Of a DNA stretch of 64,000 bases, positions 1-11,439 are shown piece after piece (within the stretch, counting starts at the first letter, position 1; each line of letters opens with the position of its first letter). Source of the stretch: Massospora cicadina (lineage: Eukaryota > Entomophthoromycota > Entomophthoromycetes > Entomophthorales > Entomophthoraceae); assembly GCA_022478985.1 (NCBI GenBank), contig JAKSZP010008029.1, positions 105,282-169,281 of the forward strand. The letters run 5' to 3'. Position numbers and translations under genes: made by a program. The notes under the pieces are model-generated. The model saw only the letters and a program-made list of their open reading frames with translations, ran no database searches and was not told the origin of the DNA.

Positions 1-364
1 CATGTTTGAGCAGACATTGCCTGGTTGCCACCGACCCCTCCGTGTCCTCGCCTATGCCACAGCCATCTGGACCATCCATAACTCCTTCCTTCGTGCTGCC
101 TTTGACCAGCAGGTGTGGACCCTTCCACACATGATCGCCCACTTTTGGGTACACTTTGAGATGGCCCTGAAGGTCTGCACTATGTCGCCAACCCTCCCCC
201 GCTCAGTTGTCACTGCAGCACGGCTCTGGCGCGCAAACCCCCTCCCTTTCTCGATGCCTCCTCCCTCCCCTTCCCTCGCCTCAGGCTCTTAGGAGCCCAG
301 GCATAATTCAATAAACATTGTTGAATCCCCCTTGGGTTGGGACCATCCAGTACTAAAAAAAAAA
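1..364 (+). mobile_element. LINE-1: 3' end of a non-LTR retrotransposon, ends in poly(A)
   Basis: The frame from base 2 to 292 encodes the last ~90 residues of a LINE ORF2; the stretch around AIWTIHNSF matches the C-terminal motif MWTIHT seen in LINE-3 at about 38822. It is followed by an AATAAA signal (309-314), the 3' terminal motif TGGGACCATCCAGTACT and about 10 A (355-364). The body lies beyond the left edge. It interrupts the minus-strand gag that continues on its right. The same terminal motif is found in the micro insertion at 28372-28403, so both belong to one family. Confidence 0.75.
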
Positions 365-2690
365 GAAGGACTAACAGGTTGAAGTGAATTAGAAGGTGAA
401 ATAGAAACATAAGAAGAAATAGTATCTTTGTTGACTAAATTATTAGGGATATCAAGTTCACCTGGAGCAAAGATCACATATTAATATTTAGAGGTATTAG
501 AATTTTGAGATTGAGGCACAGGAGGTAGGTCAGCACAGGAAGCTTCTTGCCCTATGCTGACTCCTCTTTTTTGACTCATCAGCTTGCTTCATCCAACATT
601 GTTGTTCCAAATGACCAACTTGTCTGCAGTAGCCACAAGGATCCTTCTTAGGTATAAGTTTGGGTTTAGGAGGCACTGCATGGACATAGGAGTGAGGATT
701 TTGACCAGAGAATGGATGCACCACCCCATTAGGAATCCCTATTAACGCCTTTTTTATGTAAATATAGACTGAAAATTACCTTTTTAGAGATTTCAAATGA
801 AGTAACAGCTGAGTATGAAACAAATGCTCTCATCAAAGCTGAAATGGCATCGTCTAAAGTAATATGATCACAAGTAGCAAGAGTCTTGACATCATGACAA
901 AATCACTTTGCAAATTCTTGAATTGATTCTCTTCGCTTAACTTGGATGCTCATGAAGGCTTACTTTTGATTATACATGATTTCTTCACTTCCAAATTCCT
1001 TAATAAGTGCAGTCTTTACATGAACCCACATCTGACAAACATTAAGGTGAGGGACCATGATTATTGAGCAAATCAACTTAAACAAGAAGTTATATGCCGC
1101 ACTTTTTGTTGATCAGTCGCTCCATCCATCACTCTCTCATAAACAAATAAAAATGAGTGGATACTACATTCACCAGGATCATACTTGGCTTTAAAGTTAG
1201 GTTTGAAAGAGACAGGCTCATTGCTTAATACGTGAAAACCTGATACAATAACCAGTTCAGCCTTAGAAGGTTCAGACTCAGGATATGGACTTAAGTAGAA
1301 AAATGGTCAACTTGTTGATATAAATTTTTAAGATCATCCTGTAAGTTATGAGCCCATTGAGCAATGTGAGAATTACTAGAGGATTGGTTTAAGTTAGAGA
1401 TCGCAGCAAGCGGTTCTCTTTGCTTATTCTCAATTACTCCATACTTAGAGGCTAAGCGGTCAATGGTAGTGGATAACATTGCAAACTGAGCTTCTTGAGC
1501 CAATTGATTAGCTTTGCATAGACAATGAGCATTTTCAACACCATCCAATAAATTAATATTTGAATAATCTGGATTAAATGTTTATCCTTCCAAAGATAAG
1601 AAACATCCCTTAGCTATGGCTCATATTTGGCTTTCTAAAGCTTGCACTCTTGTTACCAATAGATTCTGAGCTTAAGAGTCAGTAAATGAAATCTGTAGGG
1701 CTGGGTGAACTTGGGGGTCCCAGAAGCCCTTGAGGACCTTCATGACCCACAGTCCCAGGGGGACCCTGTTGACCCTCAGGTCCTTAAGGACCTCACTCAC
1801 AGTAGTCCCTGGAGTCACAGAGGTAGGACTAGGTGGCTTTGGAGGTCCAGGAGGACCCATATGTCTGATCCTACCTTTGTGAATATTATCCACAACTCAT
1901 ACAAGTTGTTGAAGTGGTTCTTCTAATTCAACAAAGCGTTCCTCATGTTTCATTTGTAGCTGTCCTAGTTGAATAGTAAAATCCTCTTCAAGAGTAGTAA
2001 TTTGATGGTAAAAGGTTCAGCCGCTTCAGTAACCTGTTGAATACTTTTTGACCTAATTAAACTCACAACTCCATTATTGATTCCAACAAGTTGGTTGTGC
2101 AATTCATTGATTTCTCTTCCATTGTCGATTATGGCTTCTCAATTATCAATACCAAAGTTAGAACACGTTTATAGAAAGAGGATAACTGAGAATAAAACTG
2201 TTCAACCATAGTCAACTGGCGTTGAATCTCAAGATGATGTAACCCCAAGATCTGAAGTAAATTATGAATGGCGGGATGCACATATTGCTTGAGATACTGC
2301 TCCATTCTGGCCAATCTGAGTTCATTATGTTTTAAGACAGCTCTGTTGTATAATTCCATCATGTTAGATGAAACCTTGGATGCTCATTCTTGATTAGGAT
2401 GCGCTCCTGGATGAGTAGCCCATTTTATTAGATCTTTAACTGCTTCTGCTACATTGTAGGCTGGAATTGATAATCTGTTTGAGTAGGGCCTTCAATGCTT
2501 AAATTTATAGGTTCTTGAAAATGAAGGGTGTTAATATTAGCAGAAGGCACCCCTTGCCTGTTGGTATGTAAACATTGCAAGATTCTCATTGAATCCTCTG
2601 AAGATGGATTTTCTTCACTAGAAGTATTCATTATAGTGAAATTATGTTTTCACCAGGTAGCCTCAGAAGCAAACCTGGCAGAAAGCACCA
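365..2690 (-). pseudogene. Degenerate Gypsy-type gag with collagen-like tract and CCHC zinc knuckle
   Basis: Read on the minus strand from a possible ATG near 2690. An N-terminal region (2449-2631) and helix-rich segments (2129-2362, 1291-1548) are followed by a Gly-X-Y, proline-rich tract (about 1700-1870), then a retrotransposon gag-like core (about 780-1250; residues such as MWVHVKTALIKEF and RRESIQEFAK), and a CCHC zinc knuckle CGYCRQVGHLEQQC at 596-637. These are structural-protein features that package retrotransposon RNA. Several stops and frameshifts break it. The reading frame still runs leftward to about 365, where LINE-1 cuts it, so protease and pol would lie outside the window. 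Family assignment as Gypsy rests on the gag core only. Confidence 0.6.
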
Positions 2691-2769
2691 TTATTTTAAT
2701 TTAGTGAAAATTTTTTATATTCAGGTGCTATGATGACTATAAAATTATGAATTTCGTGGCTCTAGTGAG

Positions 2770-3252
2770 AGATAGTATATGGTACCAAGTTTATTAGTTT
2801 CATTGCAATAAAGAATTCCAATCAAATTAATGAAATTTGATTTATAGTTAACTGAAAAAGAAACTACGTGAGACAAAAGATGTGTCTCTTATAGTTAGAA
2901 TTTAGAGATATACTTATAGGCGAGAATTTAGTAGATTTTTGTTAGAATCTTTTTGCTTCAAACAGGGTAAGACCTTTTCTGTTAGAAAAACCATTATGGC
3001 TGATTATCTGATTTGATACAATTTTTGTTAGATGAAATCAGCCTTCGCCTCATGGGATCAACCCTTTCAGAATACTTAATCTCCTCAGAAGGATTAGCCT
3101 TTTCTGGAGGATGAGACAGATAACTCCAAAAAGTTGATTGTTGGTCTAGAAGAGAATTGGTATATTTAACAGATTTTTTAGAATCTTATTATACTGAGAT
3201 GCTTAACTCTGATCTTAATTATAATTGGTCATCACAGTTGAATTTATAACAG
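2770..3252 (-). mobile_element. Probable primer-binding site and 5' LTR of the minus-strand gag element
   Basis: On the minus strand the sequence TTGGTACC (plus 781-788 of the 2 kb block, i.e. 2781-2788) precedes the gag leader and looks like a primer-binding site. The AT-rich DNA to its right has no coding potential and would be the LTR, ending near 3252 at a TGTTATAA start on the minus strand, beyond which Gypsy D coding resumes. No second LTR is in the window, so the limits are tentative. Confidence 0.35.
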
Positions 3253-3285
3253 GATGGTTATGTGGTTCCTCCAAATAGCTTAAGA

Positions 3286-3698
3286 GAATTCGTGTGTGGC
3301 CCACCCCTACCACCCAGAAGCAGTTATTGAGTTTCTTGGGCACAATCATATTTTTGAAGAAATTCTCCCCCACCCTCTTGCATCTGGCCATGCTGCTGCA
3401 TTCCTTGATGGTAAAGAATGTTTCATCTTAATGAATAAAGGAGTTCCAACGGGCGTTTGATGCCGTCAAGGGGGTGTTTGTGACAGCTCCGCTCTCAGAC
3501 ATGCTGACCCCACCAAGCCTTTTATTGTAGCTTGAAACACCTCATTAACTGCCATGAGGGCAGTGCTGCTTCAAGCGCATTTATGGAGTAGAGCATTTAG
3601 TTGCTCAGTTATCATGATCCTGCTTTGTCCAAACAGTCCTGGTCCATTTATGATAAAGAGTTAGCCGTTATAGTATGTCTCTTATTCAATGGTAGTAC
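3286..3698 (+). pseudogene. Gypsy D: reverse transcriptase thumb and N-terminal RNase H fragment
   Basis: Plus-strand translation gives the RT connection motif WPTPTTQKQLLSFLGT (from about 3300), then FDAVKGVFVTAP, an RNase H start (HADPTKPF-like, AVLLQ) and a DKELAV motif near 3655-3670. Frame changes are needed to read it. This is the polymerase/RNase H joint of a chromodomain-type Gypsy element; the upstream RT palm is missing, probably removed or displaced by the minus-strand element on the left. The coding stops at 3698 at a nested insertion and picks up again at 5170. Confidence 0.65.
3694..3698 (+). repeat. Target-site duplication AGTAC (left copy)
   Basis: AGTAC here is repeated at 5170-5174, exactly flanking an insertion that begins TG and ends CA. 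Removing the insertion and one copy joins RNase H coding on both sides (IQW, one stop, YLLQGAPCEV). Confidence 0.75.
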
Positions 3699-5169
3699 TG
3701 TAAGGATCCCGGCTGCCCTATAAAATTGAATCAGCTGATTCACCCCTTTTGACCAAAGAAGGGGGAACGTCCCCGAGCCTTCTATTAGTAAAATTGGCAG
3801 ATTTAGGGCACACCCTAGATGTGCTGTAAGTTTCTGCCAAGGCCCCTTAACTCAACTTAATGACAGGTCAAAAAATGGAAGGAGATAATTTTGCCAGTAA
3901 AATTTGATTTGGCCAAAGCCTACATCATGAAATTTGCAACAATTTGCAAGGATATCTGAGTATGATAGGGTGGATTGAGACTGAAGTCCCAACAGGAAGG
4001 TCAGACCTAAAATCAATATTTCAAAGATTTTTCCAAAGGGAGAGAAATTTTTTAGGAAATGTGGGATATGCTGGCATGCTGGAACCCTGATGGAAGTAAT
4101 ATTTTTGGCAACATGAACTGCAAATTGAGGCATCAGCAATGTGCAATCTGAGTCATGAAACAAAAGTCCCAGCGTTATAGGAATATTTGCGCGATCAGTT
4201 ATAAGATGTGTTTCCATGTCCCCGTCCCTCACTTACTTTAATTATAAAAACCCAGTGCTCTGCTGATGGTAGAGTGCTAGGTTATTTTTCACTATCCTTA
4301 ATAAACCTTTACTTTCTCCAAATTTCTTTGGACATTATATAAATTTCAACTATTCTGGCAATCTTCAAGGAACCACCCCAATTGATAAATGGTCCACATT
4401 CATTTTTATCAGTAATGATGGTGGCCGTCACAATGGTTATCTCTGCTATTGCCTCTATCAGCGCGGAAACCCTTAGGAGTCATGCCATATGAGTTTTTCA
4501 AGATGTTTCAATCCAGTGAAAGGACTTTTGAGAATCTCAAATTGAACGGAACAACCAAACGAACAACTTAATCCATCTGAACTATGAATAAAAGGGAAAT
4601 GACGATTTTGCAATTGCATTTTTGGGAGACTCTGCTGGGATTAAACCCAATGAAAAGATTGCCACTCCTCAGTATCAATTACACGCTCAAAAGTATTGGG
4701 AGTACGGGCCAAAATGACCCAATGAGGGCTGATCATCCATTACCTAATCCAATTCACCCTGATCATGAGAAAACGGGAATAAAGGTTTAGGGAACACTAA
4801 AAGAAGTGAAACGGCTGTGATTGAACCTGAAAAGACCCTTGCTGCTGCACATTATCTTTTGCATATTCAGCTGGATTCAGGAATCCCACACAAATGGAAA
4901 ACACCAAATGACATAACTATCCCCTCCCTCCAATATTGGCAGTTTGATCCCCATATTGAAAGCGTGATCAAGACTTTCTTCCAGTGATCAGCTTACTGTT
5001 AGAGCATGAATGATGTTCTTAGACCAAAACTTTCCAAACTTGTCCTTATATGGTTCTTATTCATGTATCATCAAAACGACGATGTTTTACAGACTATGGA
5101 TTCTTTTGTGGGTAATGGAGTATCCCTAATGGATTCCCAGTTTTTCCTTGGCACGTTGATTGTCTAACA
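3699..5169 (+). mobile_element. LTR-type insertion (solo LTR or non-autonomous LTR element), 1471 bp
   Basis: It starts TGTAAGGATC and ends TGTCTAACA, with 5-bp direct repeats outside, as expected of LTR retrotransposon integration. It contains a TATA-like region (about 4240) and an AATAAA (about 4302), so at least part is LTR. No RT, integrase or second copy of its start is visible inside, so it is either a long solo LTR or an internally deleted element. A 68-codon frame at 4584-4790 has no recognisable domain. A minus-strand frame at 3852-4232 (126 codons) is also featureless and is probably chance. Confidence 0.65.
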
Positions 5170-5345
5170 AGTACCTTCTGCAGGGCGCGCCTTGTGAGGT
5201 GATTGTGCAGATGGATTATCAGGACATGATGTACTTCCAAAAACCCCAGAAGTTGGCACACCAGCAGGCTCAAACATTCCATGACTTGTGAAGCTTTAAT
5301 TTTCAGTATAAGTTCATGAAGGGGGCGTTAGAAATTATCCCCAAT
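5170..5345 (+). pseudogene. Gypsy D: C-terminal half of RNase H
   Basis: Begins at the right AGTAC copy. Translation reads YLLQGAPCEVIVQ, then MMYFQKPQKL, AHQQAQTFHDL and FNFQYKFMKGA, which is the usual end of a Gypsy RNase H. A stop replaces the tryptophan expected in the SLFL/F region. It is continuous with 3286-3698 once the nested insertion is taken out. Confidence 0.7.
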
Positions 5346-5472
5346 TTTCTAAGTTTCAACCCTTCTCTGAGTCTAAGTAAGGAGGAAATGCAATAGTTAA
5401 CAACGCTGATCCCTTCCACTCAGACTCTTGCCACTTTCCTCCCATAATTTTTGAGCTGACTGGGCGCTGGAC

Positions 5473-5700
5473 ATGCCATTTGTATACCAGGTTCTGGAGG
5501 GTCAGATCTCCTGCTTGGAGGGGCTGGAGCTGTTAGATCAGTTGAGTTCACTGATCCACAAGCATGCTTATTACTTAGAAATGGTTAGTCGGATTTTGTT
5601 CAGGGATTGGGTTAGGGTTCCTCCCCAACTCTGGGATGAAGTAACTGCCTATCACCATGATTCCCCGGTGGTGGGCTACTCAGGCCATAAAAAATGCCCA
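5473..5700 (+). pseudogene. Gypsy D: integrase N-terminal zinc-binding part
   Basis: The frame 5473-5709 contains VRVPPQLWDEVTAYHHDSPVVGYSGHKK, shown here only by its key residues: the paired histidines at HHDSPVVGYSGH form the first half of the HHCC integrase finger. The matching Cys-Cys half is not found directly downstream, because about 950 bp of unassigned sequence follows. Confidence 0.6.
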
Positions 5701-6680
5701 AGCTCATAAAATAGATGTTCAACTGTCCAGGGATCCCCAAGGATATACCAGTGTGAATCACTGATTTCATGAAGTTCGCACGTGGTAAGTCTGATGGATA
5801 GGGTAAGAATGGTCTTCTCCATTACCTGCAGCAAGCACAAGTATTATGGACCTCAGTATCCATCAACTTTGAGCTTTAAAAAGCCCCAAAGGACTCCTAG
5901 TGTTGGCAACTTTGCGGGATGAAGACCTTAGATACTGCCCTCACCACACTAGGGCTGCGCAAATCTAAGCACCACCAAATGTGAGCCTGACCATGATTTA
6001 GGCATAGCTTATGCTACCCTGAAACTTACATATGTCCGCACTGTTTAAGTACTGGGAAACCGTTTGTCCATCCAGGACAGGCATATGCCTCTAGCCCCCT
6101 TGTGAGAGACAAGACCCAATGACCTGCAGGATTAAGGCCCCTGAGGGGGAGAAGCTGAAGCCCTCCCCTTTGTTACCTGTTTTTTTCGTGGAGTTGTGCT
6201 CTCTGGCCTCTTTTTGTCCAGGAAGCCTTGGAGTCCTTTCATATCAAAAGCAATTTTCTTTCATGATCACTTTTGCCACCTGCTGGCTCATGCCAACTGA
6301 AATGGCAGCTATCAGAGCTTTGGCCAACTCAGCAAACAGTAGCGTTTATTATAGGAAGGTGTACCAAAGTGCAGTCAACCTGGATTGCCCCACCATTATC
6401 CTGGGGTCTGCAGCATGAAACCTCAGCTCGTGGGGAAGCCGTTTGACAGGCTCCATGCCCAACTTGTAATCCCCCTTCCTGCTCATATTATCCCCTCATA
6501 GAGTGGTAGACAACCTTGAGAACAGGTCAGCACAATCATCACTATCATCTCGCACTTCTTTAAGGCTATTACAGGGCCTAACCAATGTGCCTCTCTAGGT
6601 TCTGGTGTTAGCTACTCACCTATGTTTCAATGGGCTTTCCCCAGTAGCGCCATGAGGAGGCCCCAGCTCATCTTATCTAA
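5701..6680 (+). other. Unassigned segment splitting the Gypsy D integrase
   Basis: A functional integrase needs only about 200 bp between the His pair and the catalytic core, but about 980 bp lie here. The longest plus frame (6119-6418, 99 codons) has no domain I recognise. One short stretch near 6030 reads ICPHCLSTGKPFVHPG, which vaguely resembles a gag zinc knuckle. No flanking duplication was found, so this could be an old insertion, a rearranged gag/protease piece of the same element, or simple decay. Confidence 0.3.
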
Positions 6681-7200
6681 CGCCTCTATTCATCAACTTC
6701 ATTGATGAGCTTCCCCATATCATTGGGTTTGACATGGTTATGATGGTTACAGACCACTTTACAAAATTCTCCATTTTTATCCCTTGTATGTCAGCCATTA
6801 ACTCCAAGGAGATGGCCCAGCTTTTTGTCTGCCACATTTTCTCTATGTTTAGAATACCCCAGGAGGTGTTAAGTGATTGGGGGCCTCATTTTACCACTTG
6901 CTTTTGGTCTGCATTATTGGCCATTTGAAGATAAAGCCGTGCCTCTCCATGGCATATCACCCCCAGTTGGATGGCTAAACTGAGTTAGTCAATCAGACCC
7001 TGAAACAGTGCCTCTGTTGGTATGCCTCCGCCACACAGGATACTTGGGCCACTAATTTTCCCTGGGCAAAGTTTGTGTACAATAATGCAATGCATTTATC
7101 AACTAGATTTTCCCTCTACAAGGCCACCCTGGGGTATGACCCTAATTACAAGTGTGTCTTTCCCTTCTCCCTGAAGTTCCTGTCACTGAGAAGCAGCTTC
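6681..7200 (+). pseudogene. Gypsy D: integrase catalytic core
   Basis: Contains FIDELPHIIGFD, VTDHFTKFSIFIP, LSDWGPHFTT and YHPQLDG followed by a stop and TELVNQTLKQ, that is the D, D and E regions of a Gypsy integrase. The first catalytic Asp appears to be Asn (INFIDELP where IDFIDELP is expected) and there is a stop before the Glu region, so it is inactive. The usual tail YNNAMHLST and TLGYDP follows. Confidence 0.7.
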
Positions 7201-7399
7201 AGCGGATCTTAAGTACACAATCTCTGTTTCAGGAACACTTGATAAAGGGGGTAAGTAAATAAAAGCAGTTCATAGTTTGCAAATGCCTTCTAATGACATT
7301 GTGGTGGGTTGTTAGCTATGCTTGATACACGACACCTGAATTTAAAGGTTCCTTTTTGAAAGTTTACAAGAAAGCATTTCTGTCCTCACAGGGTGGTTA

Positions 7400-7720
7400 A
7401 GAATTTAAGCAATGAGTCCTTCCGTTTGGCCCTCCTCACACATTGGAAGCAGCACCCAGTCTTCCATGCTTCTCAATTGTTCCTTTTTAAGGGGGAGGAA
7501 CCTGCTATCTCTGAATCAACTGTTATCAAGGGCTCATAGGAAGCTAAGGTGGATGCCATTCTGGCATTGCAGAAAATTATTTCACTTGGTGAAATACTTA
7601 GTTGCCTGAAAGGCTTTTCTTCCTCTGAGAACTGCTGGTTTTAATGCTCACAATTGTACTATTTGCCACAAATTGGCGGAGACTTTCCATTTTGCATACC
7701 TTGATGCACCTCGCCCTCCA
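7400..7720 (+). pseudogene. Gypsy D: C-terminal chromodomain
   Basis: LLTHWKQHPVFHASQL (7430-7480) is the linker found before chromodomains, followed by a VDAIL motif and YLVA-stop-KGFSSSENCW. This is a chromodomain with its conserved Trp changed to TGA and a frameshift after the second Trp. It marks the element as a chromovirus, a Gypsy lineage whose integrase uses the chromodomain to bind histone marks. Confidence 0.65.
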
Positions 7721-7813
7721 CATTATATGCCTCCATCTCAGCGATCAAACTCCCAAAGGCCCACAAAATGTTGCACTTTCCCAAGTTCCCAGTGGTGGTA
7801 TTCCTCAACACAA

Positions 7814-8640
7814 AAAGGGAAGGGTAATGTAAGTCTTGAGGAGAAACCCCTAAAGCTTAACCTTGAGAATTCTAATTTTGGTTTCGAAATGGAGGAAGCC
7901 AACAGCCATCCCACTTGTTACCATGGGCAACTTAGCCTATGTGGTATATGAGAGGTGGGTGATGGCATACCCCTTGAAAATCGCTTTTCTCCCATATTCC
8001 AAACACATATGCATTAGTCCAGAGAATTTGGAGTGTGTATTGGGAAGTGGCAGTGGCCATGGGCCATTGCCAGCAAAGAATTGATATTGATTTTCCTCAT
8101 GAGATGTTGTCACTGCTGGATCAAGTTCCACTGATAAGTGTAAGTTGATATCCAGTAGAAATAAATCATAAAAATCAGTTTTAGCCTTATAAAACTCCAA
8201 CTGCTATGCTCTTCCCTAACCATCAGTCATAAGACCATCCCTGACAGGTACAGGCGTAATAAACTACTTCCTTACTCAATGAAACCACCCATATATGGCC
8301 TGTACATGGGCGCAACAGTCTGCCTCCAGATAAAGTGTTGTTGATCTGACAAGTGGATTTGCGCCAGAAGGGAAATTTGGCAGCGAAATTTGATCTTAAG
8401 TCATCTGGCTGGTATGAGGCCAATATGGCATAAATAAAGAGTTTAAAGATAATGTTCAGCCATAGTCAAATCAAGAATTAAATCCTGACCGGAAATTATT
8501 TGATCCTGTTCCCTAAGTTAGTGAGTTTTATAAGGCAGCAGACCCTAACAGGTTTCCACTGTCACTCCATTTTTTTCCTTTCCACAACTTTAGTTGAATA
8601 AAAAACCCATAAAAAAATCCAATTTTACTTGTGAGTATAA
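7814..8640 (+). mobile_element. Gypsy D: polypurine tract and 3' LTR (right end uncertain)
   Basis: A purine run AAAAAGGGAAGGG (about 7812-7824) is followed by TGTAAGTC at 7828, a normal LTR start. Further on there is TTTTATAAGG (about 8525) and AATAAA (about 8595), consistent with promoter and polyadenylation signal. No left LTR copy is present to fix the end. Minus frames at 7937-8200 and 8223-8423 have no recognisable domain. Confidence 0.45.
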
Positions 8641-8649
8641 TAATTTCAC

Positions 8650-8965
8650 CTAACATTTAGTAGGTATGATATCCAATTTTGGAAATCCCTGGCTGGTGTT
8701 TGTGGTAACCATAGTTTCTTTATATTACACAATATGGATGAATGCACTAGAGGTATTCTGTTTGGTGCTTTGGGTGTTCACTCATATTGAGTTCCAGGCC
8801 AAGTCTTATTAAAATCAGAACGCTCCATGACACAAACATCTAGTAGCTATGATTCCCAACTTGGAAATTCTTGGGTAGTTCTCATGGTTGTACTATATCT
8901 TTTTGTATCCCACAATGAAGATGGCTGTACCAGAGATATTCTGGACGGACCTTTTAGTGTTAACC
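8650..8965. repeat. Imperfect tandem duplication, period about 181 bp
   Basis: ACATTTAGTAGGTATGAT near 8653 and ACATCTAGTAGCTATGAT near 8834 start two diverged copies; later matches include CTTGGAAAT, GGTATTCTG/GATATTCTGG and CTTT(G/T)AGTGTT. No coding signal. Confidence 0.55.
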
Positions 8966-8989
8966 TATCCTAGGTAACAATCTAATTTA

Positions 8990-9520
8990 CTATTATCAGC
9001 ACACTCCATAAAAGTTAGCTTCTTCTAACCTGTCAACTTGAACAATCAGATGCTGTGAAACTATTATAGAATCATGACCACCAAATAAAGACCAACTATT
9101 ATAACCATCTTAAAACCCTCCGAGTTTTTAAAGTAGGTGAACTGGTCCTCTTATACTGGTATAGACCTATAAACTCACAATCCAAGAAGACTCACCACCA
9201 CTTCAAAGGGCCATTTAGGATACTAAAGTACTCCCTTATGGGAACTATACCCTAGAGACCCTCAATTGAATGTCAAATCAATTTAGTTCCAACCGCAACC
9301 ACCATAAAATATACCACTGTAAAAATAAATAGGGAGTATTGCGTAAGTTAGCAATTTGCTAACCTTTGAAGGATCTTTGATTTAACTGTTTGCAAATTAT
9401 TCATTTTTATCCTGAATCCTACCAATGATCCTAAAGTATTCTAGGCTCTGAAAGATGCTAGAAATAGTTATAAAAACCTCATTAATTTACTATTAGATTG
9501 ACAGATTATATAGTTTAAAT
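8990..9520 (+). mobile_element. Relic of a second Gypsy E copy: integrase C-terminus and LTR start
   Basis: 9070-9290 matches the GPF module of Gypsy E at 41220-41420 (AAAACCCTCC, TTCAAAGGGCC, GGGAACTATACCCTAGA and others), and 9355-9520 resembles the Gypsy E LTR (ATTCTAGGC, TATAAAAACCT-like, CTATTAGATT). It is far more diverged than the E copy at 39210-41823 and ends without a clear LTR end. Confidence 0.6.
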
Positions 9521-9912
9521 TTTTTTATAATTTACTTTATACAATATAGTGAAAAACTTTCCTTGGGAATTAACCCAATAAAATACCCAAGACGACAGGC
9601 TACAACCACTGGACGAATAAATAGATAACACAGAAACTACGCTGTCACACCAGAAACCACCATGGAATTCAGTGGAATCTGCTACCTCCATGACAACCTT
9701 CATACTTAATTTAAAGTGGTTTTTAATATTATTTTTGATGATTCACATAAAGTGTGGGATATAAAGCGATGGGATGATATTACTAATCAGACAATTACTA
9801 AATTGCACAATTTGTGAAATATTTACAATTTCTGAATGTTAAATGCTCAATTTCTTTGAACCATGATGTTTATTAGTAGCAATTTTGACCACAATTAATA
9901 AAGACAGAAATT
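9521..9912. other. AT-rich DNA without recognisable feature
   Basis: No open frame with a domain; the minus frame 9515-9703 is featureless. It ends in the left copy of the LINE-F target duplication (9895-9912, TTAATAAAGACAGAAATT). Confidence 0.6.
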
Positions 9913-10006
9913 AACTTTTCTTTTTCGTTGCAAACACTTTTGCAACCCATTCAATTCAAGACTAAATCTAGTTTGATAATCTCATAGAGGGGATTAGTCT
10001 GCGCCC

Positions 10007-11319
10007 ATGTCTGGGAGCAGTTGGGCAAGCAAGGCAAGAGGAGCAGTCGGAAGGCCTGCAGCCTCTAACGTTTGAAAACGCCCCAGAGAATCCAGCGGAA
10101 TAAAAAAAATCTAAAAAAACCGGCGGTCACAATTTCCCCAGAGATACTCGCGTGGCAAGCACGATGCAACCAGTACATCAATACGCCACATTCCCAGCCA
10201 CTTTTGTCGGTGGAATTCGGAGTCTGTGTGTATCTGGACATCCAAAAAACGGCCCTATGGGAAAAATTTTGTGAAGATGTACACAAAATTTTCCCAACCA
10301 TGGTGTACATTGCACCTCACTCCATGTCATGCGGTTGGCTGGACCTAGGTTTTGAAAGCAAAATAGCAGCAGACGAGGCTGCAGCGGTGTGCGTAGTGGT
10401 TGACCTCCCCAAAGGGCAATGGGTCATCAAAACTAAATGCACCAGATGGACAAAATCAAACCAAATTTTCCTCACATTTGACTTTTTGCCTACTACAGTA
10501 AAATGTGACATTTTGGAGCAACACCTGAAAGATGGTCTCGCCATATATGGTGAAATACAATCTTTCAAAATGCAACATTTCACGCTGATGCCACACCTGT
10601 GCACCAGCAAAGCCATCACAGTTCTGACCCCAACTGAGGAGATCGCGAAGGGCCTAACCCAGATCCCACACTCCACCTTTATTGACATCGCAGGGCACAC
10701 CACCCACCCATTCCAGGTAACCGTGGACAGCGCGCCCCCCATTTGCACCCACTGTGACGCGTTTGGCCATAAGGCACACGCATGCCCCATTAAAGAGGGC
10801 GTTACATTCCAAGAGCACCCCTCGGTGGCTATGGCCAGTGGAGAGGCGCACTATGAACCAACCGCAAGCACCAAAGAGGCTTTCCCATGGGGAGCACAAG
10901 GCTGCTACCTATTGGTAAAGCCCATCTCCCCACAGGAGTGGAAGAAGGCCAAGCAGGCCCGTAGGACCGCGGCCAAGGAAGCGGCCAAGGTCACCACCAC
11001 CATCCCACACTCACAACGCCAGGAGGACATGGAGACCTTTGTGGTGGAAGCAACTTGGGAATCCATCACCCAATCAGATTGGGAGGCCCAAGCTGAACGG
11101 GCCACTCAATCTGAGGATCCAATGGGAGATTTGATCTCACCCAATCGCTGCACCCAAGCCCTGGTTGAAACTGACTTGGGACCTATCCCAACCAAAAAAA
11201 TTTTTTTTTGCCCCACTCGACAGTGCACCAAACTTATCCGCACTGCAAAAAATTCGTCCAACGTCAGGAAAACAAAAAGCGAAGGCCAAAGCCAACGCGA
11301 CTCTTTCCGTAAAAATTAA
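10007..11319 (+). pseudogene. LINE-F ORF1: RNA-binding protein with CCHC knuckle
   Basis: An ATG at 10007 opens a short frame (MSGSSWASKARGAVG) that hits TGA at 10073; the main frame then runs open to 11319, so one frameshift near 10070 separates the start from the body. LINE-3 has the equivalent start without a shift. In the body, SCGWLDLGFESK and the RW...IFLTFDFLPTT...IYGEI pattern form an RRM-like fold typical of LINE ORF1 proteins, and CTHCDAFGHKAHAC (10744-10785) is a single CCHC knuckle. The C-terminal third is charged and probably disordered. ORF1 proteins coat the element RNA. A run of A and T near 11196-11210 may hide a second shift. Confidence 0.75.
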
Positions 11320-11439
11320 CAAAACCCTGATAGTGTTGCTGCTAATACCCGCGCTGCTGTGAAAGCCCATGGGGACCTGGAAGAGGCTGGTGGGCCAGGG
11401 GGCCCACCCCCTCGCACCTAAGGTGCGATAGGGGAAACC

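Noticed and set aside
3852..4232. 126-codon minus-strand frame
   Set aside because: No domain, opposite to the surrounding element, and wholly inside an LTR-type insertion; probably chance.
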